64,000 nt of DNA from contig CM055109.1 in assembly GCA_029204225.1 (NCBI GenBank), positions 41,706,544-41,770,543 on the forward strand, written 5' to 3'. A program made the position numbers and the translations under genes. The stretch is from Diphasiastrum complanatum (lineage: Eukaryota > Streptophyta > Lycopodiopsida > Lycopodiales > Lycopodiaceae). Below the pieces are notes generated by a model that made no database searches, was not told where the DNA came from, and was given only the letters and a program-made list of their open reading frames with translations. Shown piece by piece: positions 58,801 to 64,000 of this stretch; the stretch's first letter is position 1; the number at the start of each line of letters is the position of its first letter.

Positions 58801-61800
58801 GAATTGAACTACATTGCTAGTAGGGCTTTGTCTACGATTGTGTTTGTTGATCTTTATCAATCTTATTTGTTCCGTGTTTATTAATTCTACTCTTTCTAGG
58901 CTCTATCTAATGGCAGATCCGTAAATTTGTGCTTAAGTTGGCCCCTCATACACCCACTATGCTAGGACTTTCTTCTCCCTCTTTTGTTCCACATGCCCTA
59001 TGATAGCGCCCTGGATACGCAAGCTACCTTTGTATCATCTTCACTCCATACTGCCACTCTAATCTTCTTTCCTTCTAAGTTTATAAGTCATCCCACTATA
59101 CATTCCATCGCAATACTTGTGATGATAAATAATGTAGGCAAGTCCACCAAGAAGTCACCTGCGCATCCTTCTTTTCCCCACATCTCCGAGAAACAATATC
59201 GTACTCTATTTCATTGCAAGAAGATGGCCTACATGGAAGCTGAGAACAAGAGACTCCTAGACTTCTCGTACAACTCTGTAAGTAGGTCTTTTTTGTCAGA
59301 ATTTGGCAGCACAACTGGTCCAATAGATGACATCACGCACAAAGCGCACCCGCGGGCCACACGTGGGATCCCATCCTGACTGTCTAGCCACCTTCCATCC
59401 TTTTGACCCCAAAAGATTGATACCAGGGGACAAGGGAACATTGTCTGCTTTGAGCTTATATGGAGGCTGTTAAGCAGCCAGTTCAGAATCGACCTTTTCA
59501 GAATCGGATGAATTGGCATGAATTGTGGTTCTGAACCCGGTCTGTCCCGAAAGAATCAACATTTATTTATTTTTGCATTTTTTAGATATAATACTAAAAA
59601 TTATCTAATGTAACATCTATAATGTCTACAATCTGTCAGAAATCTTATAGATGTTAGATTGCTATTGAATACATACTTTCCAAAGTTCACTGTTGCTAGT
59701 AGTAAGCTAAAGCCTGAAACCAAATTACAATTCATTGCTCATAGAATCACAAGTGCACATGACAATGTTGAATGGACACATTTCAAACTTCACAAACTAG
59801 ATTGCATACTCGAATTTCCATTTAACATTGCAATTTTTGATTTATTCATGATCCGTCATCAAACATCCACAGTACACTAGGTAAATATTTGAATACAAAT
59901 CATAACATTGAAAAGCCAAAGCAGAGAATGTCACAATGAAATAATCATTCAATATCAAAGAATTGTTATTTATTTATTTATTTTTTTGGGGTCTGATTCT
60001 TTCCGATTTGAATTGGACCTGACCAATCCATTGATGAATCACGGTTCATTCGCTAACGAACCGTGATTCATGGAAACACCAGTTAAGCATCTGAACTTTG
60101 CTTATGGGATATTTCCTGCCTTAATTGCATTTTAAAGATTATTTGTGTATGCTTGTGTGTACTTTGCTTAAGTTGGGCTGTTTCCTAAAGCTCGATTTCT
60201 TGTTCGATTTGGTACAGCGTATGATCTGACTGCTTCTCTCTTGTAAAAGGACTAAAGTACAAGATATGGTTAAAGGTTGGAACATTTGAAAGTAAGATTG
60301 CTGAAGGGTTTAATAATGAATGAAATGGAAAGTTGCAGGCTGTGGTCATTTTGCAAATGCAGGGTTAGTTGATGACAATCTTGATGTCAATTTGTGTAGG
60401 TTGAGAGCAGCTGGCATTCTGAGTCCGACTCCGCTTCTATTACGATTACATGTGCTTGTCATGTCTTTCATTGGTAGCTTGCGCTCTCCTGGATTACTGC
60501 TTCTACTTTCTGTAACATTGCTTGTAGAGCTATCAGAAAAAGATTTCTTTTTATGCAACATGTTGTATTTCCTGCTTGTTTAAGTGCTTCTGCCCGCCAC
60601 AAGAACAGTCATATAACGTTGCAACATTTTGAAGACTTAGCTCCCAATGGCATTTCATCTTAGCTTATCTAGTGTTGGCTCTAGTGCTTGTTAGGAAGGT
60701 TAATGTCTTTCTGCATGAGACTTTACATTTAATTATTATTTTTATATAACTTTTCAGTTTAAGCAAGGCACATAAATATGAAGCCTGGTAACTCAATACT
60801 CCATTTTGATTGTTCAACTTCCAGGAAAAAATGGCTGGGCAGCACCACGTTTGAAGGATGCCGTTCTTACTGAATTGAAATTCAGGGAATGCTATCTTGA
60901 GGTGATAGTAGTCATTTGGGATAAATTAGCCAGAACTTATTTTTGAAAAGTTTATGTTAATAACACAATGTATTCTTTGAGAGCTTCAGATATGGACAAT
61001 AATGACTCTTAGACACCAATTGTATTGCGCCCAAGTACATTTGGACCCTATAACCATATTTTCTATCTGGGACCAATCTGGCCGTTTACCCATACAATCA
61101 AGGACCTGAATTACATTTCCAAGAAGGAAGACCAAAAATAAAAGTGCCCAACCGTGATTGAAGGTTGAAAACTGCAACTGGAAGCTATAGTACCCATGAA
61201 AAGGTCTTCCTTGGAAATTACCTGATAGAGATTCTGAGCTTCTTTGAGAAAAAGCTCAAAAATGCGGTGTTCCTTTTGAGAGGGCTTGCAACTGTCGTCT
61301 ATTCTTGTTTGATAGCCTATTGTGCATGATAGCTTGTGATATATTGATAACTTGGTATTTTAGCACTTTTCAGTGCACAGAAGAACCTTCTTTTGATTTA
61401 ATTGTTAGAGGAGGTGCAAGAAATTAGGGTACCCATGAAAAGGTCTTCCTTGGAAATTACCTGATAGAGATTCTGAGCTTCTTTGAGAAAAAGCTCAAAA
61501 ATGCGGTGTTCCTTTTGAGAGGGCTTGCAACTGTCGTCTATTCTTGTTTGATAGCCTATTGTGCATGATAGCTTGTGATATATTGATAACTTGGTATTTT
61601 AGCACTTTTCAGTGCACAGAAGAACCTTCTTTTGATTTAATTGTTAGAGGAGGTGCAAGAAATTAGGGTTTTACACTTGCTTCTCAATTTCAGGTAACTG
61701 GACATTAGTCTGATTGATTTCAAGGCTTGAAAGCTTCATTCCTAAGGGTGAAATTAAATGCTGATTTGCTCAAAAGTTGGATTTTTGCATGCATATGTTT

Positions 61801-64000
61801 GTTCTCATCTTGGTTCCTAGAAGATAAGGGCTATAGAGACGAGCATCAGAAATAATTCTCAGCTTCAAAAGGTGGAAAGTTAGGTTTAAAAAAAAAAAAG
61901 AACAGCCAAAGCTTGCCAACTGTATTCATTCACATAACAGTGCTACCTGCTCTTGGGTAATGTGAGCAAGTATCTCTGCATTTAGTTAGGTCCTTATCAC
62001 ACATGGATTTGAAATAACCTGCTGAAACAATCAGCCCACAGCATGAACTGGCAATTTTGTGGATCTAGAAAACCAGCAAAAAGTCGAGTTTCTTTTTACG
62101 ACACACGGTCCAGAAGGTTGAACGTGATAATACAACTACTTTTCGTTTACCTAGCATTCCTTAATCAGGTTGCCAGAAAAAAACATACACTTTGACATCT
62201 TTTTCAAGTTGCATCATGCATGGACTACTGAATAGCTCAAACTTGAATTTCTAACATGGCAGCACCTGCCCACAATCTGCATGCATGATTCTCATGCCAA
62301 TGCCCACATCATAGTTTGACTGAAATAACTAGGAAGATATACCTCAACAAAGTGCTCAAGCTACAAGCGATGGTCAGAAAAAGAGCTCGTTACTTGTTTG
62401 CACCACCTTCAGAAACTTTAAACCATCTGACAGGAGCAATGATTGGTATTCCAACTGCTTTGATTTAGATCTCCTAAAAATTACTGATTAGACATTAAAA
62501 TGACCAGAAAAATGCCAGAATGCATGGCCTTTTCCAGCCCAAGAAATATGTGCGCATGAATCTAGCATAAAAACTCTGTTGCATGCTTGAATTTTCCTTG
62601 ATGATCTCATGTGATTAGCACTTTAGAAATACCAAACTGGATCTTCCCACCATTGACATGCGGTCAGTGAGAACCATTTTAAAACCTTCGTCTCGATTTT
62701 CCAGTGAGGATCTCCATACTTCATGAATCTGGACATACTTTCTACAGGTGCCTAACTGCGCCACAATCTTGCAACTCAGATGCTGCATACAAAAGCACAA
62801 AGCGGGATCTCTCCCAACTGAAATTGCCAGCACACTAACATTCATAGTGTGCCTGCTTGTGAAGCCCCTATATGATTCTATGCAGTAAACACCTGTTTCA
62901 CTGCAGTTGTGAGCACCTGTGAGGATGACATCACATCTGTTGTCATCTTCTGGCCTAGCTGCCATAGCAGTGGATACTGAAATATAACCATGAGGTTACA
63001 TATTCTTCGAAGAATGTTCACAAGATCTCACTCTCACTCTTGGTAGCCCCCATTTTCAAAAAGTATGTACCGATATTGCAAACACTGTCTTTGAGCCTCA
63101 TTTGAACGCAGGTGATTGTTTAAGAGCTTAGCATAGTTAGTGTAGCTACTAGCTAGCAAAGCATTGTTAGAGATCTAGTATTTCATCATTTTGTCATGCA
63201 TCAGAGAGTTTTTTTTTGATGAAGCTTTCTCTCTTTTGGTAAGTTTGGTTGTGTGTTGTTCTTCCTTGTCCGTCTCTGTATTCCGTGAGATGTTCTGGTG
63301 CTGGTCGTAATTGTTTATTAACTGAAGGGGCACTTGTTGCACATTTTTTTCAGAGCTGCATATGAAGATAAATCAAGTCAGTCTCCAATCTTTTCATCTC
63401 CCATATAATGTCCTCATTTGTCAAATGCAGATAATAGTTGTTATGCGAATCATGTATCAGAGATGCCGATTAGTACATGGCGATTTAAGCGAATATAATA
63501 TTCTTTATCATGAGGTTTGTGGATAGCAAAAAATTGAATGTTATGCTAGTCACTATCATGTGCGATTTGCTCTTCAATTTATATATCTGTCCAAGTAGAT
63601 GATTATACCTGGTCTTTTTTCTATCAGGGTCATCTTCATATCATCGATGTGTCACAGTCAGTTGACTTGGATCACCCCCGTGCTCTTGATTTTTTGAGAC
63701 AGGATTGCCTGCATATTAATGTAAGCTCATATACTAGGGAAGTTTTGTATCTGGTATCTTTTCCTGCCTAATTTCAATTGCTGCACCTCCAATCAAAAAT
63801 AAATTTGGTAATATTGGGATAATGTAGGCTAGCATGTTAATTCACATACCTCGATGGAGATTCAAATTGAATAAAGCTTATTCTATCTTTGTTGGCATGA
63901 TTGTTGTTTAGGATTTCTTTCGAAAAAGTGGAGTAGCAGTTATGAACACACGAGAGCTTTTCGATTTTGTAGTCGATTCAACTCTTCCAAATGACCAAGT
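37642..64000 (+). CDS. RIO1: RIO1-type atypical serine/threonine kinase, 11 exons visible, incomplete at the right edge
   Basis: RIO1 is a cytoplasmic kinase/ATPase needed for final maturation of the 40S ribosomal subunit. Exons: 37642-37930, 45248-45432, 46870-46998, 55484-55576, 55892-55971, 56295-56408, 60400-60473, 60825-60901, 63431-63514, 63628-63720, 63913-64000+. All introns are GT-AG and every phase joins. Seen in order: acidic N-terminus ending [52 protein letters not shown]; the RIO ATP-binding loop STGKEANVYHA; catalytic Lys in FAVKVYK; flexible loop RYVQGD-like [20 protein letters not shown]; hinge [17 protein letters not shown]; catalytic loop [13 protein letters not shown] (Asp, Asn); and metal-binding [20 protein letters not shown] and the spacing mark RIO1 rather than RIO2. 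The visible gene exceeds 26 kb because introns 1, 3, 6 and 8 (2.5-8.5 kb) are filled with transposons and duplications. Confidence 0.95.
37931..39236. other. First part of RIO1 intron 1, nothing recognised
   Basis: AT-rich intronic sequence; short open frames on the minus strand (38376-39028) show no recognisable domain. Confidence 0.55.
39237..39765. mobile_element. hAT-like inverted-repeat element 1 (diverged)
   Basis: Left end CATAGTTGCAGC and right end GCTGCATCTAT are inverted, each followed inward by words like GCGATTCG(C/G). The inside differs from the other family members except for a short ATATGGGTATCA stretch near 39338. It carries a CT/CA microsatellite at 39600-39687. Flanks ATAGTGAC and TTAGTGAT are a plausible eroded 8-bp target duplication. 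Confidence 0.65.
39600..39687. repeat. (CT)8(CA)n microsatellite
   Basis: About 8 CT units followed by about 36 CA units, inside hAT-like element 1. Confidence 0.97.
40848..42906 (+). pseudogene. Penelope-like retroelement copy B, split by a hAT-like element
   Basis: Aligned by eye with copy A. From 40848: [30 protein letters not shown], then after frameshifts [39 protein letters not shown] (intact RT motif 4), FSYEFEF and a stop. The YIDD region is deleted (41360-41390). Then [19 protein letters not shown], and after another shift [20 protein letters not shown] and FYKISRLC. The coding part reaches the hAT-like insertion (41735-42431); the 3' tail resumes at 42440 and ends near CACAAATAGATATATA-like sequence at about 42906. 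No GIY-YIG endonuclease is visible. It lies in RIO1 intron 1. Confidence 0.82.
41735..42431. mobile_element. hAT-like inverted-repeat element 2
   Basis: 697 bp with ends CATAGTTGCA...TGCAACTATG and subterminal GAATCGCGATTCG words on both sides. Flanks TTTCAGCT (41727-41734) and TTTAAGCT (42432-42439) are an 8-bp target duplication with one mismatch. The same site without the element is seen in Penelope copy C near 43113 (TTTCAGCTTTTGGTAC). The inside holds a GGGGGG/CCCCCC hairpin at 42055-42073. No transposase frame is present, so it is non-autonomous. Eight-base duplications and CA...TG ends are typical of hAT elements. Confidence 0.9.
43043..43059. repeat. Short telomeric repeat (AAACCCTAAACCCTAAA)
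   Basis: Two and a half exact plant-type telomere units on the C-rich strand, immediately before the 5'-truncated start of Penelope copy C, sharing AAA(T) with it. Confidence 0.85.
43060..43587 (+). pseudogene. Penelope-like retroelement copy C, 5'-truncated
   Basis: Begins at ATCATGTGAAAAGTTCGAAC, matching ATCATGAGAAAAGTTCGAAC of copy A and a closely similar word in copy B. It contains only the C-terminal coding tail ([20 protein letters not shown] and on) and the 3' region, with TCAACACTGGGTCTACCCAA and the shared end TTTCACAAATAGATA. It carries the empty site for the hAT-like insertion in copy B. Confidence 0.82.
43588..45247. other. End of RIO1 intron 1, nothing recognised
   Basis: Opposed open frames at 43850-44084 (66 and 72 codons) look mildly protein-like but match no domain I know. 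No element ends were found. Confidence 0.5.
45248..45432 (+). CDS. RIO1: RIO1 exon 2
   Basis: After TTTCCAG; completes an Asp codon and encodes [15 protein letters not shown], then RRPNAHGG and a basic stretch ending HAGPLS at GTAAGT. A small extra exon in the preceding 7.3 kb intron cannot be excluded, but the phases join without one. Confidence 0.87.
46330..46840. repeat. Imperfect tandem duplication in RIO1 intron 2, period ~269 bp
   Basis: Both copies run from GGA(A)TGATCTTGGTGCTT(C/T)T to GATGCAACAAGTTTGTGATG; the latter word is at 46534 and 46803. The second copy ends just before exon 3, so its tail is followed by that exon's acceptor. Confidence 0.88.
46870..46998 (+). CDS. RIO1: RIO1 exon 3
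   Basis: 43 codons in phase 0 between ACCTGTAG and [24 protein letters not shown] to SDRATVEQ, a strongly conserved pre-kinase block. Confidence 0.94.
47811..48275. repeat. Imperfect tandem duplication in RIO1 intron 3, period ~270 bp
   Basis: Copies start TGAGTATCCATCCTGAGAAT (47811) and TGAATATCCATCCTCAGAAT (48083), and both contain GGAAGATGGATAGTAGTT and CTTCTTACTG(C/T)G(G/A)TTC-like words. The first copy has an extra internal duplication of the GGATAGTAGTTGCCT block. Confidence 0.85.
48276..49340. other. Part of RIO1 intron 3, nothing recognised
   Basis: No domain, RNA or element end could be supported. A hydrophobic 81-codon frame at 48436-48681 has no start context or homology that I recognise. 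Confidence 0.5.
49343..49440. mobile_element. One end of a hAT-like element (AGAAACGCGTTTCT subtype)
   Basis: CCATAGATGCACAGAAACGC, then GTTTCTGAGGGCACGCGTTTCT and CAGAATCGT plus an A/T run, matches the inverted right end of element 5 (57545-57619). The other end was not found; the T-runs near 49485-49530 may be its remains. Confidence 0.5.
49780..52250 (+). pseudogene. LINE fragment B (ORF1 and APE endonuclease)
   Basis: A CT-rich leader follows CAGCATTTGGGAATA (about 49800). ORF1 remains: a charged, probably coiled-coil part (50130-50340), [14 protein letters not shown]-like sequence (about 50415), then [18 protein letters not shown] and [15 protein letters not shown] (50550-50700), the RRM-like C-terminus. 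The endonuclease starts at [15 protein letters not shown] (50825) and [10 protein letters not shown], and continues in another frame with [17 protein letters not shown] (51260; catalytic D, N), [20 protein letters not shown] and [11 protein letters not shown] (catalytic D before the final His-type motif). The linker [18 protein letters not shown] and KKQTY follows to about 52210. No reverse transcriptase remains. It lies in RIO1 intron 3, sense to the gene. Confidence 0.85.
52290..52418. repeat. TA/CATA/GT/CA mixed microsatellite, self-complementary
   Basis: ATACATACATATATGTATGT followed by (GT)n, (TA)n and (CA)n forms an imperfect palindrome of about 70 bp (52340-52418). Confidence 0.85.
52419..53073. 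other. Intron 3 sequence with a GA microsatellite, no gene
   Basis: Frames to 52855 end in an Arg-Glu repeat caused by the GA run at 52806-52852. Around 52720-52795 a palindromic block of TTCGAAC(C/G) words (CCGGTTCGAACC) precedes it. No gene recognised. Confidence 0.55.
52806..52852. repeat. (GA)n microsatellite, interrupted
   Basis: About 22 GA units with GC interruptions. Confidence 0.92.
53082..53869. mobile_element. hAT-like inverted-repeat element 3
   Basis: 788 bp with ends CATAGTTGCAGCG...CGCTGCAACTATG and a perfect 8-bp target duplication ATTTTGAT (53074-53081 and 53870-53877). The interior matches elements 2 and 5 in inverted orientation (for example GAGATGTGAGTGCAATG). GAATCGCGATTCG-type words crowd both ends. 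A GGGGGGCAACGCCCCCC hairpin lies at 53557-53573 within a GC-rich block. No transposase frame. Confidence 0.93.
54150..55025 (-). pseudogene. LINE fragment C (ORF1 joined directly to the 3' end)
   Basis: On the minus strand: a coiled-coil-like ORF1 N-terminus (55012: [40 protein letters not shown]). After a frameshift comes [20 protein letters not shown] and the RRM-like part [19 protein letters not shown] with [20 protein letters not shown]. It then passes straight to the 3' end CATGGAAAAGATGTTAATAA, AGC and a CT run (54190-54150). Endonuclease and reverse transcriptase are deleted. The 3' end matches LINE A. Confidence 0.85.
55484..55576 (+). CDS. RIO1: RIO1 exon 4 (start of RIO domain)
   Basis: 31 codons: [19 protein letters not shown] to GCISTGKE; ends inside the ATP-binding loop at GTATGT. 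Confidence 0.96.
55892..55971 (+). CDS. RIO1: RIO1 exon 5 (catalytic lysine)
   Basis: [20 protein letters not shown] then TSILVF, ending in phase 2 at GTGAGA. Carries the ATP-binding Lys in AVKVYK. Confidence 0.96.
56295..56408 (+). CDS. RIO1: RIO1 exon 6 (flexible loop)
   Basis: [36 protein letters not shown]; phase 2 in at CACTTAG, phase 2 out at GTTTGT. Confidence 0.96.
56899..57619. mobile_element. hAT-like inverted-repeat element 5 (nested in element 4)
   Basis: 721 bp. Left end CATAGTTGCTCTGCGTTTCT, right end AGAAACGCATTTCTGTGCAT plus an eroded tip. Perfect 8-bp target duplication GTTTCAGA (56891-56898 and 57620-57627). The interior is co-linear with element 2 (GGTGCATTAATCCATGTT(A/G)G and on). 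G7/C6 hairpin at 57213-57231. Confidence 0.88.
57638..57991 (-). mobile_element. Copia solo LTR
   Basis: 354 bp, minus strand TGTTAGAATAATAAATG...GGATTCCTACA, matching the 3' LTR at 10013-10410. It is flanked by a perfect 5-bp target duplication GGACA (57633-57637 and 57992-57996), as expected for Copia integration followed by LTR-LTR recombination. The uninterrupted site AAATCTGGACATCAGTAGAT occurs in a nearby duplicate at 56874. Confidence 0.95.
58980..59380 (+). pseudogene. Possible LINE fragment D (linker after endonuclease)
   Basis: The 131-codon frame 58984-59379 contains [20 protein letters not shown], resembling LCCKKQAYVALKERRLIGFL of LINE A at the same distance after a FDDECR-like region. 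No other LINE part is visible, so the call rests on this one similarity. Confidence 0.45.
59460..60080. mobile_element. Possible old inverted-repeat element
   Basis: CCCGAAAGAATCAACATTTATTTA at 59548 and the complement-like AAATAAATAACA/GATTCTTTCCGAT near 59968-60006 give weak inverted ends. A perfect 13-bp inverted repeat TGAATCACGGTTC/GAACCGTGATTCA lies at 60035-60070. No target duplication was found. Confidence 0.3.
60400..60473 (+). CDS. RIO1: RIO1 exon 7 (hinge)
   Basis: [20 protein letters not shown] then MSFI, after TGTGTAG; ends one base into the Gly codon of the hinge motif at GTAGCT. Confidence 0.94.
60825..60901 (+). CDS. RIO1: RIO1 exon 8
   Basis: Completes the Gly codon and encodes [19 protein letters not shown] then RECYLE; bounded by CTTCCAG and GTGATA. 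Confidence 0.94.
61191..61668. repeat. Apparently perfect 239-bp tandem duplication in RIO1 intron 8
   Basis: Copies 61191-61429 and 61430-61668 both run from TACCCATGAAAAGGTCTTCC to GTGCAAGAAATTAGGG, and no difference was seen on a base-by-base reading. Either a very recent duplication or an assembly artefact. Confidence 0.95.
61669..63430. other. Rest of RIO1 intron 8; contains an antisense open frame
   Basis: A minus-strand frame at 62965-62615 (116 aa, Cys-rich, with [16 protein letters not shown] and [12 protein letters not shown]) is the longest open frame here. I do not recognise it and see no supporting promoter or splice context, so it is noted but not called a gene. Confidence 0.4.
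63431..63514 (+). CDS. RIO1: RIO1 exon 9 (catalytic loop)
   Basis: 28 codons in phase 0: [12 protein letters not shown] then [16 protein letters not shown], with catalytic Asp and metal-binding Asn. Confidence 0.97.
63628..63720 (+). CDS. RIO1: RIO1 exon 10 (metal-binding loop)
   Basis: 31 codons in phase 0: [20 protein letters not shown] to CLHIN. The Asp of IIDVSQSV is the RIO equivalent of the DFG aspartate. Confidence 0.97.
63913..64000 (+). CDS. RIO1: RIO1 exon 11, cut by the window edge
   Basis: [20 protein letters not shown] and on to PNDQ, then the window ends; the C-terminal tail lies outside. Confidence 0.95.

Overview
This window is nuclear DNA from a land plant or other streptophyte. 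It is AT-rich and heavily loaded with transposons. It carries two intron-containing housekeeping genes on the + strand; everything else I could identify is mobile-element debris or simple repeats. The species cannot be named. Long TE-filled introns, a Penelope-like retroelement and LINEs with an APE-type endonuclease suggest a largish genome, possibly a lineage outside the core angiosperms, but that is inference.

Host gene 1 (6435-15719) encodes the Rpb7-like subunit of RNA polymerase III (RPC8/RPC25, plant name NRPC7). I rebuilt seven exons by eye; they splice in frame into 188 residues. Intron 1 is about 7 kb and contains a decayed Copia element with its 3' LTR and a LINE fragment. Telo-box-like motifs lie upstream of the start codon.

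Host gene 2 (37642 to beyond 64000) encodes the atypical serine/threonine kinase RIO1, which acts in late 40S ribosome maturation. Eleven exons are visible and all phases match; the gene runs off the right edge. Its introns (up to 8.5 kb) hold most of the mobile elements of the right half: hAT-like inverted-repeat elements with 8-bp target duplications, two Penelope-like copies, LINE fragments, a Copia solo LTR, and several tandem duplications, one of them apparently perfect.

Between the genes (15.7-37.6 kb) lies a mosaic. In order: a rearranged Penelope-like element (19.2-21.1 kb, mainly minus strand); a Copia gag fragment (21.2-21.8 kb); and a minus-strand Helitron split into a Rep part (27.6-28.9 kb) and a helicase part (22.0-22.7 kb), with a decayed Gypsy element (23.3-27.6 kb) between them. 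Then come long GA, CA, TA and CT microsatellites, a three-unit compound CT satellite, and a second Copia start (31.7-33.2 kb). No element here looks autonomous: each shows stops, frameshifts or missing domains.

The most interesting signals are: (1) a Penelope-like retroelement in a plant, one 5'-truncated copy of which begins directly at plant telomeric repeats in the orientation expected for a capped chromosome end; (2) a family of hAT-like elements with an internal G-run/C-run hairpin, one member having a recognisable empty site in the window; and (3) a nested stack of hAT-like element, hAT-like element and solo LTR whose insertions are each marked by a target duplication. All identities come from reading motifs in the sequence; no database search was run.
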